From CAVPDE01 sp963707125 (lineage in GTDB: Bacteria > Desulfobacterota > DSM-4660 > Desulfatiglandales > HGW-15), in assembly GCA_963707125.1 (NCBI GenBank), contig CAVPOU010000024.1:211569-275568 (forward strand): a stretch of DNA of 64,000 nt, in the 5' to 3' direction. The notes beneath the pieces were generated by a model. That model saw only the letters and a program-made list of their open reading frames with translations. It did not search any database and was not told where the DNA came from. Both the position numbers and the translations under genes were made by a program. This document shows, in pieces, positions 9,901 to 16,564 of this stretch. The stretch's first letter is position 1. Every line of letters begins with the position of its first letter.

Positions 9901-11178
9901 ACCACCAAGGAAGTGGTCATCTTCGCGGGTGGCTACGACCCGATTGAGGACGGTTTCCCTGAAGGCTTCGACGACCAGAACAAAAACGGGCAACGGGACA
10001 CCGGTGAACTCCATGGCGTCACTGTCGGCGGAACCGAAAACTACGACAAATGGAATCCCACCAGGGATAACATGGGCCGCGGAATCTTCGTGGTGGACAT
10101 TGCAGACGGCAGCATCCTCTTCAAGGCCGCCTATGGAGATGACGACGGCGATGGAAACGAGGCAGAGGATGTGACCACCGGAATTAACCAGAAGTACGCC
10201 ATGATGAAGTACTGCTTTCCTGCGGACATCTCATTGATTCCTTTGTCCGATTCCAACATCATCATGTATGCGGCGGATATCTATGGCCAGATCTGGAGAA
10301 TCCGGTACGATTACTTTGCCGACCTGGCTCACGACTACACTAGTTCCTCTTCCACCAAGTGGACGGTGAAGAGGATCTTTACGGCGAATCCGGGGTCTGA
10401 TCTCGCCTCAGGGGATGCAACGGCTTTCACCAACAATACCCAGGCCCTTGTTTCCACGGATGCAGGACGCAAAATGTTCTACTCTCCGGATGTGTCCTTG
10501 TTCGGCAATGACTGGACCAGCAGTCCGATTCTCTACGTCGGCACAGGCGACCGGCAGCATGCAAGGTATACCATGATTTCGAACCGGATTTACTTTGTGA
10601 GCGACAAGGGCACTCTGGCGGATGAGACAGACCTCCTGAACCTGACCTGCGGAGAACTGGAAGAGGACGCCTCCGTCGCTGACGGCACCAAACTAGCGCT
10701 GCGGAATATCCTCCTGAACGGGACCAACTCGGTCAGAGGCTTCTACCGTGTCCTTGACAAGCAGGGCCTCTGCACGGATGGCGCCGGTTTGAGCCATGCG
10801 GGCGAGGCAGTGATGAGCCAGCCTACCCTGTTCTTTAAGAACGTGTACTTCACCAGCTATCAGCCGGTGTTTGATGATCCCTGCAACCCCGTGGGCAATG
10901 CCTTCATCTATGCCCTCGATTTCTCCTTCGCCACCTCGGCGTTCAACTACGATGTCACGAACGACACGGCGATCGATGACGTCAGGACACTGAAAGACAC
11001 TTACCGGTTCATCTCCGGCAGCTCCATTCCTTCAGGAGTCCGGGTCATCATGAGAGATGGTCATGCAGCCGGTCTGATCAGTGCCGGAGGCGCCGTCGCC
11101 GGTGTCGGTGAAGACGGGTCCACCAACATTCCAGGACCTCCCGGCGGCATCACTCCGCTCGTTTGGGAGACGGAATAA
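922..11178 (+). CDS. pilY1: giant PilY1-family pilus tip/adhesin protein
   Basis: About 3,418 residues, far longer than typical PilY1 (roughly 1,000-1,200). The ATG at 922 is chosen because GAGGAGAG lies just upstream; the open frame extends to 853. Order: signal segment (about residues 35-55), a cadherin-like domain (55-163), six near-identical 104-residue repeats (164-787), further diverged repeats (788-1105), a PKD-like domain with the GWTWDFGDG motif (about 1106-1188), two Calx-beta-like domains (1189-1407), an InlB-B-like repeat, then the PilY1 core from about residue 1670 (DLNGDGALDVGYNP). A PA14-like domain (near 1930-2050, YRFAVDGDDAVEVLIDG) is inserted in the core. The C-terminal beta-propeller begins near 2820 (GVNDGMLHVF) and carries Asp-rich calcium loops (DQNKNGQRD, DDDGDGNEAED). 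PilY1 proteins are exported, sit at the pilus tip or cell surface, and act in adhesion and pilus extension. The 10-kb frame is intact. Confidence 0.93.
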   Translation: MKSSSQKQRRETNLTYTNSGREGLASQKMGCNLLRFLSILMAAVFLTLTGSLTALAAAPVAFDDAYTVNEDQTLTVPADGVLSNDTDADLDLLSVSEVDGSFLNVGFPTATANGTVTLNFNGSFTYTPSGNIYGTDSFNYTVSDGMLGTDTATVTITVTSVNDLPTLDVIASPLNINEDALLQTVNLSGIGTGAANETQTLTVTASSDNTAVVPNPTVTYTSPGATGTLGFTPVANAFGSALITVTVSDGPDTVLRTFTVNVASVNDLPTLDVIASPLNINEDALLQTVNLSGIGTGAANETQTLTVTASSDNTAVVPNPTVTYTSPGATGTLGFTPVANAFGSALITVTVSDGPDTVLRTFTVNVASVNDLPTLDVIASPLNINEDALLQTVNLSGIGTGAANETQTLTVTASSDNTAVVPNPTVTYTSPGATGTLGFTPVANAFGSALITVTVSDGPDTVLRTFTVNVASVNDLPTLDVIASPLNINEDALLQTVNLSGIGTGAANETQTLTVTASSDNTAVVPNPTVTYTSPGATGTLGFTPVANAFGSALITVTVSDGPDTVLRTFTVNVASVNDLPTLDVIASPLNINEDALLQTVNLSGIGTGAANETQTLTVTASSDNTAVVPNPTVTYTSPGATGTLGFTPVANAFGSALITVTVSDGPDTVLRTFTVNVASVNDLPTLDVIASPLNINEDALLQTVNLSGIGTGAANETQTLTVTASSDNTAVVPNPTVTYTSPGATGTLGFTPVANAFGSALITVTVSDGPDTVLRTFTVNVASVNDAPSFTKGADQNVNEDAGAQTVAGWATAISAGPANESGQTLTFLVTNDNNALFSAQPAIASNGQLTYTPAPNANGVAEVSIYLRDDGGGDDTSAPEETFTITVFALNDEPTLDVIASPLNINEDAPLQTVNLSGIGTGAASEIQPLTVTASSSNPAVVPNPTVTYTSPSATGTLSFTPVANAFGSALITVTVSDDGPLWNTVQRTFTVNVASFNDLPTLDAIGAVNINEDAPLQTVSLSGIGTGAANETQPLTVTASSDNTAVVPNPTVTYTSPGATGTLGFTPVANAFGSATITVTVSDGSGMFLRTFAVNVASVNDLPVAQFSAAPTSGTGPLSVTFTDSSTDIDNAIVGWTWDFGDGGTSAVQSPNHTYNVAGTFTARLTVSDADGATHSTTTTITVIAGISIGDIIVNEDVGTALFPVSLTVPPYSGNSVTVNYGTANGTAQAGADYATTTGTLTFSAGESLKPLGVAVLNDAIAEFAEDFYVNLSSPSANAIINDNQGRCEISVTDVAHVSITDVTVDESAGTAVFTVTLDAPADFVILLDYATADNTALAGSDYAATSGNLVFAIGDISAIISVPIINPVDREPTETFFVNLSNLGAGGGPVAFSKFQGTGTINDNDFRLTVTKSGAALDGQCNITASVGSVSGAGGGSGTSFFADYDNLDMVTITATDTYPARGSVFKNWAGDAGGSSYSTNVIMDSDKNVTADFNSTYTFFINVAGTGAGHASVTAGPGSDLRFPSGTAMGVYLFENGESIALTGTDNMPSEAIPGSEFQNWTVDFPSTVAPVGKNTSVTISGDLSITGNFIGKYMITSIARTGGNITPLGSTIKYHGESQAFTVSASVSYVNSDVVVDGFSQGPQPLYTFDSMSTNHTIIAVFQSGTEVFIGQAAGDEQIYTAGVPPMVLMAMGKDHKLFYEAYNDASDLNGDGALDVGYNPAIAYYGYFDSYKVYTYNGTTNRFEPVRATANKQVNPLATDEWSGDFLNYLTMSRIDALRKVLYGGYRHVDTATETVLMRSYIPQDAHAWGKEYESIARDGYDITYYTPLDLPLARTRHLFANVTLEDGATDLPDLDRPLLRVLNDSYYRIWEWVSIERPVAGTRCEDGGSGPNCARAASAGGQHPGHPDDPQEFQDLIDIYAVPAKLIGTGAVAQINGSGNPWGADDNYLSIFTGLINVTTAGNYRFAVDGDDAVEVLIDGVVRAGYYGPHGRCNCTTHQSASFYLSAGQHTVEFHHEEAGGGDNYYLHWNGPDSGNNWQIIPAAKYVGLTMTTYALLTDATPASLMTDYEVKILVGTASLPESNCKRYPNGTYKPTGILQKFGEPGKLNFGLMTGSYAKNTSGGVLRKAVGTFTDEIVPNTGQFKHHTDPNFKGIVYTIDQFRILNFTYSDYTHQNCGWITTRPINEGECVNWGNPIAEMMFEGMRYYAGQSSATPAFTYGTGGTLGDNVLTLPKATWDDPFVTNGACAKPFILAITDINPSYDSNQLPGVASAFSTGFAGTLSSSDATPVAFDAEDLGEAISTAEGVTGNRYIGQMNTTYDNSCSPKDMTGNGFGRSRGLCPEEPTKQGSFYSASSAYFGRTHDINAATGTQNVLSYIVGLASPLPRLEIPVGNSVVTMVPFAKSVGGCLGVTPTQGNFQPTNTIVDFYVESLRPAAGTFRINYEDVEQGADHDMDAIVIYFYQVIDAAGNPVANPADGTSVKISLLSEYAAGCIIQHIGYIISGTTEDGTYLEVRDEDTAAGSDVDYYLDTPPGVTPPATVAQWDDNQPLPLVSERIFTPGTTTAATLLETPLWYAAKWGGFVDQNDNNVPDLQSEWDSDGDGVPDTYFYVVNPLKLEQQLTRTFSDILSRGVSHVAPVVSVDEANRTQSGDKLYMAFFKPMSDNYWQGNMKKYGLDWVTRSDCSRTVPEWTVVDASGNVAGYCDGTFKPSSQSFWSTEADGGYVDKGGVGALLKARMSGSDPKIPAAPYYSFRNIYTYKGAGDGSLVPFIHANIANTDLEVIDDLTRYRIINFMHGYTYDAVSSANSNPVSKREWVLGDIIHSEPKIIDYFNDSGTLTHRFVAVGVNDGMLHVFTDVTVTIGGTTYQAGDEIFAFIPRDLLRRLQEFSRADTHIYTVDGSPALFRSNTTRTVSGTDHYVKTLVFGERAGGRSYWALDVTAPDPSTWKVKWQIEGGASGVTEFRELGYTWSKPFFTEMKIDSTTTKEVVIFAGGYDPIEDGFPEGFDDQNKNGQRDTGELHGVTVGGTENYDKWNPTRDNMGRGIFVVDIADGSILFKAAYGDDDGDGNEAEDVTTGINQKYAMMKYCFPADISLIPLSDSNIIMYAADIYGQIWRIRYDYFADLAHDYTSSSSTKWTVKRIFTANPGSDLASGDATAFTNNTQALVSTDAGRKMFYSPDVSLFGNDWTSSPILYVGTGDRQHARYTMISNRIYFVSDKGTLADETDLLNLTCGELEEDASVADGTKLALRNILLNGTNSVRGFYRVLDKQGLCTDGAGLSHAGEAVMSQPTLFFKNVYFTSYQPVFDDPCNPVGNAFIYALDFSFATSAFNYDVTNDTAIDDVRTLKDTYRFISGSSIPSGVRVIMRDGHAAGLISAGGAVAGVGEDGSTNIPGPPGGITPLVWETE
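1411..3282 (+). repeat. six tandem 312-bp repeats inside pilY1
   Basis: Units begin at 1411, 1723, 2035, 2347, 2659 and 2971. By eye they are identical apart from the first base of unit 1 (T against C). Each encodes one 104-residue cadherin/Ig-like beta-sandwich beginning LPTLDVIASPLNINEDA. Two diverged copies follow at about 3610-3927 and 3928-4236, after an unrelated-looking domain at 3283-3609. Identity including silent sites points to recent amplification or gene conversion. Confidence 0.97.
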
Positions 11179-11274
11179 GAAGAAAAGAAGACAGGATACA
11201 GAATACAGTAGACAGAAGAGTAAGGAACAGAAGACAGAAAAGAATAGAAGAAAAAAAAGAAGCATAGAACAGTG

Positions 11275-11318
11275 GATCCCCCCTAGCCCATCGTGGGCAG
11301 GGGGGATCGTGCTTTTTG
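11275..11318 (+). terminator. Rho-independent terminator after pilY1
   Basis: A GC-rich inverted repeat (GATCCCCCCTAGCCCA / TGGGCAGGGGGGATC, near-perfect, loop TCG) is followed by GTGCTTTTTG. It lies about 95 bases after the pilY1 stop and fits the end of the pilX-pilY1 transcript. The stretch 11179-11274 is purine-rich and repetitive (AGAAGA-type words) with no gene. Confidence 0.8.
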
Positions 11319-11584
11319 CGCCAAATGTTGAGTCAGAGATTTCTCAGTCACCTCGCTCCTTCGAAATGCTATTTCAACTAATTTAGCCCCGAAACCTGGA
11401 ATCCGGATTTTGAAGGGGCTTCCGGCGCAATGTGTTCTTGGTTGCATTGTGGAAAGTGACGAGCAACGGCCATTCTTACCGATTTTCGGCTCTTTTCCCG
11501 GGTTTTCTCACTCCGACCCCGGACATTACCTCTGATTTATTCCATGATTACAAGTAAATAGCACTGCTATGCCCAGGCGCCGAA

Positions 11585-11600
11585 CGGCATCCTATTTGCA
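11585..11600 (+). promoter_or_regulatory. sigma-54-type promoter for the beta-helix gene
   Basis: CGGCAT-CCTAT-TTGCA matches the -24/-12 consensus TGGCAC-N5-TTGCA, with exactly 10 bases between the GG and GC doublets. It is about 75 bases before the ATG at 11676, which has a strong ribosome site (AAAGGAGGAC). The rest of 11319-11627 shows no gene. Confidence 0.5.
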
Positions 11601-11675
11601 TCATAAAGTAGTGTTTAGGAGGCGGTCTTGTTCTCTCTACCGCACAGGAAGGGAGAACAAAAAGGAGGACACAAC

Positions 11676-13204
11676 ATGAAACCAAGAAAACTTTGGAAAA
11701 GTGCAGTTTGTTTTTTCGTGATGGTGCCCGTGATGTGGGGGACCACCGCTTTTGCGGTTGATCGATACGTCAATCAGGGAACAGGAGTTTATCGCACGGT
11801 TCAAGATGCGATCGCTGCCGCAAATCCGGGCGATGTGGTTCTTGTTGCTGACGGGGTTTACACAGGCGAGGGAAATGTCAATCTGCTCATTGATAAAGCC
11901 ATTACCATTAAATCGGAAAACGGACTGCGAAAAATGCATCATTGATTGCGGGGGAACCAGCAGGGCTTTCACTTTCAGCGGTGCAGCCACGAGCGGGGCG
12001 GTGTTGAGCGGGTTTACAATTACGGGAGGAAAAGCGGCGTCGGGAGGTGCCATTCTTTGCCAGAATGGCGCTTCCCCCAACATCTCCGACTGCATCCTCT
12101 CCACTAACGAAGCCACAAGTTATGGGGGGGCCATTGCATGCCTTCAATCTTCCCCGATCATCAGTCGTTGTGTCATGAAAAACAACAACGCTCCACTGGG
12201 GGGTGGTCTGTTCGTCTACAACACTGTCGCATCAGACCCATCTCCAACGCTTATTGCTTGTCACTATCGCGAACAACAGTGCAAACAGAGGCGGCGGTGT
12301 TTACCTAGTCAAATATGCGTCCCCATCCTTTTATAATTGCCTGATCGCGGACAACTCCGCGTCCCAAGAAGGGGGTGCATTTTATTGTTACAATCGCTGT
12401 GCCCCGAATATCACCCATTGTACCGTGAGTGGGAACACTTCCACGAGTTTTGGCAGCGGAATGTATTGTTATTTCTGCCTGGACCCCGACTTCCCTGCTA
12501 TAACAAATTCCATAATTTGGGGTAACTCGACTGAGGGTGGGTCTGAGTTCTACTTATTCAACAGTCGGCTCGACATTAGCTTCAGCGCTTTCAATCAGGG
12601 GACAGAGAGTAGAAGCAACATCTCCGCCCTGGGATCTTCAGCCATCCAAGAAGACGGGAACATCCATGAGGATCCGGCCTTTGTCGAGCCAGGGAATTAT
12701 CATTTGAGCCCGGATTCGCCGTGCATAGACGCCGGAGTTCCGCTTGATAATATCGCCGAATTCGATATCGATGGGGATACGCGAGTCCTCGGCGAAGGTC
12801 CGGACATGGGGGCTGACGAGTTTAAAGAAGAAGAGGAAATCATCCATGTCGACATCGACATCAAACCGGGATGCTCGGAGAACAAGATCAACCTCAACTC
12901 CTGGGTATTGTTGCCCGTTGCCGTCAAGACCACGAAGGATTTTGATGCCAGATCCATTGACCCCGGCACTGTGGAGTTTGCCGGCGCTAGGCCGTTTTGG
13001 CGGATATGCTATGATGTAGATCGTGACCGGGACAAGGACATGGTCTTTTTCTTCAAGATCAAACAGCTCAATCTCCCTGAAAACAGTACCGAGGCTACCT
13101 TGACCGGCATGACCAGAGTCGGCGTCGCCTTTGAAGGGACCGATAAGGTGAACATTATCAAGCCGAAAGGCAAGGCACGTTTCTGGCACTTCGGCAGACG
13201 TTAG
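11676..13204 (+). pseudogene. secreted right-handed beta-helix protein, two frameshifts
   Basis: The ATG at 11676 starts a signal peptide (VCFFVMVPVMWGTTAFA) and a Pel/Asp-box-like beta-helix start (VDRYVNQGTGVYRTVQDAIAAANPGDVVLV). The frame shifts near 11930 (after IKSENG, continuing as EKCIIDCGG) and again near 12262 (after LIAC, continuing as TIANNSANRGGGVYL). The repeating coil signature (GGAI...NGASPNISDC, GGGVYL...SFYNC) runs across all three pieces. It then reads PDMGADEF, a common end of such helices, followed by a C-terminal domain (VDIDIKPGCSENKINL) of a type found in secreted bacterial proteins. One base off at each site would give a protein of about 509 residues. Substrate unknown. 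Confidence 0.75.
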
Positions 13205-13337
13205 ACCGATCCATCGCCGTGTTCAAGCGACACGCGGAAGGGGGACAGACTTGATCCAGAGGCTGTCCTCCTTCGCCTTTCCGGCCTCTTCGCAAGTATT
13301 GGACTTCCCATAGTGGTTACGATATTGTACTTCTCGG

Positions 13338-13455
13338 GAATGCCAAATGCCAAAGTTCAAATCTTAAATCAATTCCAAAATCCAAATAGGAGAATTTGAG
13401 GTTTTGAGTTTTGACATTCCTTTGTCATTTAGATTTTGAAATTTGAACTTATTAA
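13338..13455. repeat. intergenic imperfect inverted repeat of 'CCAAATGCCAAA' words
   Basis: The left half is built from words such as GCCAAATGCCAAAGTTCAAATC; the right half carries their complements (TTTGACATTCCTTTGTCATTT, TTGAAATTTGAAC). A second member with the same core, TTTGACATTCCTTTG, is at 34800-34918. The rest of 13205-13641 has no gene; 13498-13550 holds a TTCGACAGGCTC-type repeat. Confidence 0.7.
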
Positions 13456-13641
13456 TGGTCTCATAGGTGTCAGGATACTCTCCATAAATCCCTCCTGACC
13501 TCTCCTTCGACAGGCTCCCTTCGGCTCAACTCAGGGTTTGCGACAGGACAGGCTCTTTAACAAAGGGAGGGGAGATTTTACGGACCATGTCAATTCAATT
13601 TCGAGACTGTTAATAAAAACAAATTGTTGAAGCCGATTTCC

Positions 13642-15267
13642 ATGATCCCTAAGAAAGGTGCCATTCTCGATCTCACCATTGACCGCGTCGCATTCGGCGG
13701 CCAGGGAATCGCTCGCGTGGACGGGCTGGTGATTTTTGTCAAGGGCGCTATCCCCGGGGACAGGGTGAACGCCCTGATCTTCAGAAAGAAAAAGGCCTAT
13801 GCCGAAGCAAAGATGCAGGAACTCCTAGCTCCCTCTCCAGACCGAATCGAAGCCCCCTGTCCTTACTTCGGCATCTGCGGGGGATGCCAGTGGCAGCACG
13901 TGAAGTACGAGCGACAGCTTGAGTACAAAAGAGGGCATGTGGAAGAGGCTCTTTCCCACATCGGTTCCCTTTCCGGCATTGAGGTCCATGCTCCTATCGC
14001 GTCGGAAAAACGATTTGCTTACAGGAACAAAATGGAGTTCTCCTTTTCAGACCGGCCATGGCTCCCGCATCCGCCCTCTCCAATTTCCGCCCCCACCCTG
14101 TCCCTCCCCCGTCAGAGGGGGAGGGAAGTTTCGGGAAGCCCTCCCATCAATCGAGGGGGTAGTGGTAATCCGTCTCCCACCCTCGTGACTGGGACATCCG
14201 ACCCTCATCCCCCTTTGCTAAAGGGAGACAGGGAGGCTGGCCGACAACTGGTTTCCCCTCCCCTGGTGGGAGGGGACAAAGGGGAGGGGGAAACAAGGGG
14301 GCTTCGGACAGCCTCCAGGGAAGATTTTGCATCGCAATTGGCTCTCGGCCTTCACGTGCCCGGGACCTTTGACAAGATCATCGACATGGAAGCCTGCCTT
14401 CTCCAGCAGGAGCGGGGAAACGAGATTCTGCGCGAGGTGAAACACTTTGCCGGGAAATCCGGACTCCCTCCCTACGGGCTCAAGAGCCACGAGGGCTTCT
14501 GGCGATTTCTGACCCTTCGGCATTCGGCCTATCTCGATGAATGGATGGTCAACCTCGTCACCTCAGAGATGAGAACTGAAGTGGTGCTCCCGCTTGCGCA
14601 AAGGCTCACGGCCCGCTTCCCCAACGTGAAAACTGTGGTCAACAACATCACTGCAAGAAAAGCCTCCATCGCTGTCGGCGAAAAAGAAGTGATTCTCTCC
14701 GGTGCTGGAACGATCCAGGACAGGATCGGCCCCTCCTCCTTTCAGATCTCCGCCAACTCCTTCTTCCAAACCAATTCCCTCGGGGCTGATAGGCTTTACG
14801 GGAAAGTGGTCGAGTATGCTGAACTGAGGGGAAGGGAAATCGTCCTCGATCTTTACAGCGGCACAGGCACTATCCCCATTTTCCTGGCAAGTTCCTCAAG
14901 GAGAGTGATCGGGATGGAGATTGCTGAAAGCGCTGTTCTCGATGCTCGTAGGAATTGTCAGGAGAACGGGATCGAAAACTGCGAGTTCATCCTCGGAGAC
15001 ATCCGTGAGAACCTGTCCCTTCTCAAGATTCAACCGGAGGTGATCATCATTGACCCGCCCAGGGCAGGCATGCATCAGGACGTTCTTTCCCGTGTTCTGG
15101 AAATCGGGGCGGAAAGAATCGTTTACGTCTCCTGCAATCCTGCCACCCTGGCAAGGGATCTGGGTCTAATGCAGAAGCAATACCACGTCTCTGAAATCCA
15201 GCCTGTGGACATGTTTCCGCACACCTATCATGTTGAGTGCGTCGCGAAGCTGTCGAGAAGAAGATGA
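13642..15267 (+). CDS. rlmD: 23S rRNA (uracil-5-)-methyltransferase, RumA/RlmD family
   Basis: 541 residues. It transfers methyl from S-adenosylmethionine to C5 of a uridine in 23S rRNA. N-terminal TRAM domain (IDRVAFGGQGIARVDG); iron-sulfur motif CPYFGICGGC plus a fourth cysteine in DMEAC; SAM motif LDLYSGTGTIPIF; IIIDPPRAGMH; catalytic-cysteine loop VYVSCNPATLARD. The ATG at 13642 (MIPKKG) fits family starts better than the upstream TTG at 13624; neither has a clear ribosome site. An extra segment of about 85 Pro/Gly-rich residues lies between FSFSDRPWL and LALGLHVPGTFDK, which are normally close together. Whether RlmC, RlmD or RlmCD specificity applies cannot be told from sequence. Confidence 0.9.
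   Translation: MIPKKGAILDLTIDRVAFGGQGIARVDGLVIFVKGAIPGDRVNALIFRKKKAYAEAKMQELLAPSPDRIEAPCPYFGICGGCQWQHVKYERQLEYKRGHVEEALSHIGSLSGIEVHAPIASEKRFAYRNKMEFSFSDRPWLPHPPSPISAPTLSLPRQRGREVSGSPPINRGGSGNPSPTLVTGTSDPHPPLLKGDREAGRQLVSPPLVGGDKGEGETRGLRTASREDFASQLALGLHVPGTFDKIIDMEACLLQQERGNEILREVKHFAGKSGLPPYGLKSHEGFWRFLTLRHSAYLDEWMVNLVTSEMRTEVVLPLAQRLTARFPNVKTVVNNITARKASIAVGEKEVILSGAGTIQDRIGPSSFQISANSFFQTNSLGADRLYGKVVEYAELRGREIVLDLYSGTGTIPIFLASSSRRVIGMEIAESAVLDARRNCQENGIENCEFILGDIRENLSLLKIQPEVIIIDPPRAGMHQDVLSRVLEIGAERIVYVSCNPATLARDLGLMQKQYHVSEIQPVDMFPHTYHVECVAKLSRRR
14056..14320. repeat. repeat element inserted in frame in the rlmD gene
   Basis: C-rich and G-rich hairpins follow one another (CCTCCCCCGTCAGAGGGGGAGG; CCCTTTGCTAAAGGG; CCCCTCCCCTGGTGGGAGGGG). 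The stretch CCCCTCCCCTGG(T/C)GGGAGGGGACAAAGGGGAGGGGGA occurs again in the intergenic DNA near 35477-35513. It is translated as low-complexity sequence without breaking the frame. Confidence 0.85.
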
Positions 15268-15392
15268 CAGAGGACGGACGACCGCCGACCGCAGAAAAAC
15301 CAAGCTGCTCCTTAGAAGTTATCTGAAACACGGACAACAAGTTTGCCGTGCACCCTCCTATCGAGGAAGAGGAAGTAATCAGTCATCAGTCG

Positions 15393-15545
15393 CCAGTGAT
15401 CAGTGGAAAAACAAGAAACCCAAGACCAATCACGAAAGCACGAAATTTGGAAAGAACGAAAAAGGGCAAGGGTGTTTATAAAACCCTCTTCTTTCGTGTT
15501 TTCTCGCTTTCGTGCTTTCGTGATAGATTTTGTTCTTGTCTTCAT
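15393..15545. repeat. intergenic inverted repeat of 'CACGAAAGCACGAAA' words
   Basis: The left arm is CAATCACGAAAGCACGAAATTTGG and following; the right arm is TTTCGTGTTTTCTCGCTTTCGTGCTTTCGTGATAG. The arms are complementary with mismatches and enclose an AT-rich centre. No gene is seen in 15268-15640. Confidence 0.75.
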
Positions 15546-15639
15546 GCCCCAGCGTCCGGATCTTGACGACAAGAAAGATATTGACAAGGTGTCGTTTGCT
15601 GGTATATTCAATAAGCTTTAAAATTTAGTAAGCGCTTTC

Positions 15640-15899
15640 GAAACGCTTGCTCAGCTTGTTTCACCGGAGATGCCCTTTGGAAGAGGGCTGAGAAAGGGGG
15701 TGATTCCCATAACCGAGGCTATTGGCAATCATGATCCGACCGTGAAGCTTATCGGTTTTATAGACTCTTGCTTCGGCCGTCCGGATGCTTCCGCGCCTTC
15801 CGATCTTCCTGTTGAAAAGGTAGGAGACTGATCGTGTAATCTTTTGCAGAAGGCAGCGCCAGGAAAGCATCCCAGGATTAGGTTCGGGGTGCTTTTTTT
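15640..15899 (+). ncRNA. candidate structured RNA ending in a terminator
   Basis: A gene-free stretch with several short hairpins (AGCGCTTTCGAAACGCT, GCCCTTTGGAAGAGGGC) ends in a clear intrinsic terminator at 15864-15899 (AAAGCATCCC / GGGGTGCTTT, then T tail). I could not match it to a known riboswitch or 6S RNA. It could be a small RNA or an attenuating leader for the gene at 15956. Confidence 0.3.
15864..15899 (+). terminator. intrinsic terminator
   Basis: Ten paired bases (one G-T pair), loop AGGATTAGGTTC, followed by a run of seven T. No gene stops just upstream, so it probably ends a short RNA or leader. Confidence 0.7.
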
Positions 15900-15907
15900 A
15901 TGACCTT

Positions 15908-16344
15908 GTAACTGCTCAGGTGGATAGGCTGTAGGCAGTTAGCCTGTAGGAGGAAATTACGCGCGACCATACGAAGCTCAGAGCATTTGAACTGGCCGAC
16001 GAAGTGGCGGTCTTGATCTATCGGGCGACCAGAGGGTTTCCGAAGGAAGAGATCTATGGGCTGACTTCCCAGATGCGAAGAGCGGCGGTTTCTGTGCCAT
16101 CAAACATCGTCGAAGGATGTGCACGCGAGAGTCAAGCCGAATACCTTCGCTTTCTTGAAATAGCCTTCAGTTCCGCAAGGGAACTGCATTACCAGTTCGG
16201 CTTGGCCAGCCGCTTGGGTTATGCAAATGAGTTGGATGTTCCCGAATGCGACTCGAAAATGGTGGAGACCGAGAAGGTTCTAAGCGCCTTGATTCGGTCA
16301 ATGCGTGATTAACAGCCTACAGCCTAAGCAACCTGATTGGTAAC
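15908..16344. repeat. inverted-repeat element enclosing a four-helix-bundle gene
   Basis: The left end GTAACTGCTCAGGTGGATAG (continuing GCTGTA, 15908-15933) and the complement of the right end (GTTACCAATCAGGTTGCTTA, continuing GGCTGTA; 16318-16344) match closely. The four-helix-bundle frame fills the space between. A related element without a gene follows at 16387. Confidence 0.7.
15956..16312 (+). CDS. four-helix-bundle protein (S23 / 23S rRNA intervening-sequence family)
   Basis: 118 residues if translation starts at ATT (15956), just behind GGAGGAA. Relatives usually begin M-x-(R/K)-DHxKL, and here ITRDHTKLRAFELADEV is in frame, so ATT seems to replace ATG; the first standard start is an internal GTG at 16004. 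The body has the family hallmark residues (FPKEEIYGLTSQMRRAA, SVPSNIVEGCAR, SQAEYLRFLEIA, ARELHYQ). The family is known from intervening sequences in 23S rRNA genes and resembles accessory proteins of diversity-generating retroelements; function is unclear. Here it sits free of any rRNA, between inverted repeats. Confidence 0.85.
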   Translation: MTRDHTKLRAFELADEVAVLIYRATRGFPKEEIYGLTSQMRRAAVSVPSNIVEGCARESQAEYLRFLEIAFSSARELHYQFGLASRLGYANELDVPECDSKMVETEKVLSALIRSMRD

Positions 16345-16386
16345 GACCTTTTAAAGATAATTGACCACCCATTTAATAGAAAGAAG

Positions 16387-16551
16387 GTAACTACTCAGGG
16401 AGATAGACCGAAGGGAGATAGTCTGAAGGAAAAGACATGCGCGATCAAACAAAGCCAAAGTCGTTTGGAAACGTTGACAGGTGATTGTGTCATGGATGAT
16501 CATTATTGCCCTTCAGCCTTCAGCCTTCAGCCTAAACACCTAAGCAGTTAC
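16387..16551. repeat. gene-less relative of the preceding inverted-repeat element
   Basis: The left end GTAACTACTCAGGGAGATAG and the complement of the right end (GTAACTGCTTAGGTGTTTAG) share the GTAACTRCTYAGG end of the element at 15908. Internal words are GAAGGGAGATAGTCTGAAGG and (CTTCAGC)n. It lies directly before rpsU. Confidence 0.65.
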
Positions 16552-16564
16552 GAAAGAAGGACAT

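Noticed and set aside
15660..15760. TPP riboswitch-like GGGCTGAGA after a short hairpin
   Set aside because: The second conserved half (ACCTGAT...GGTAATGCC) is absent and no thiamine gene follows.
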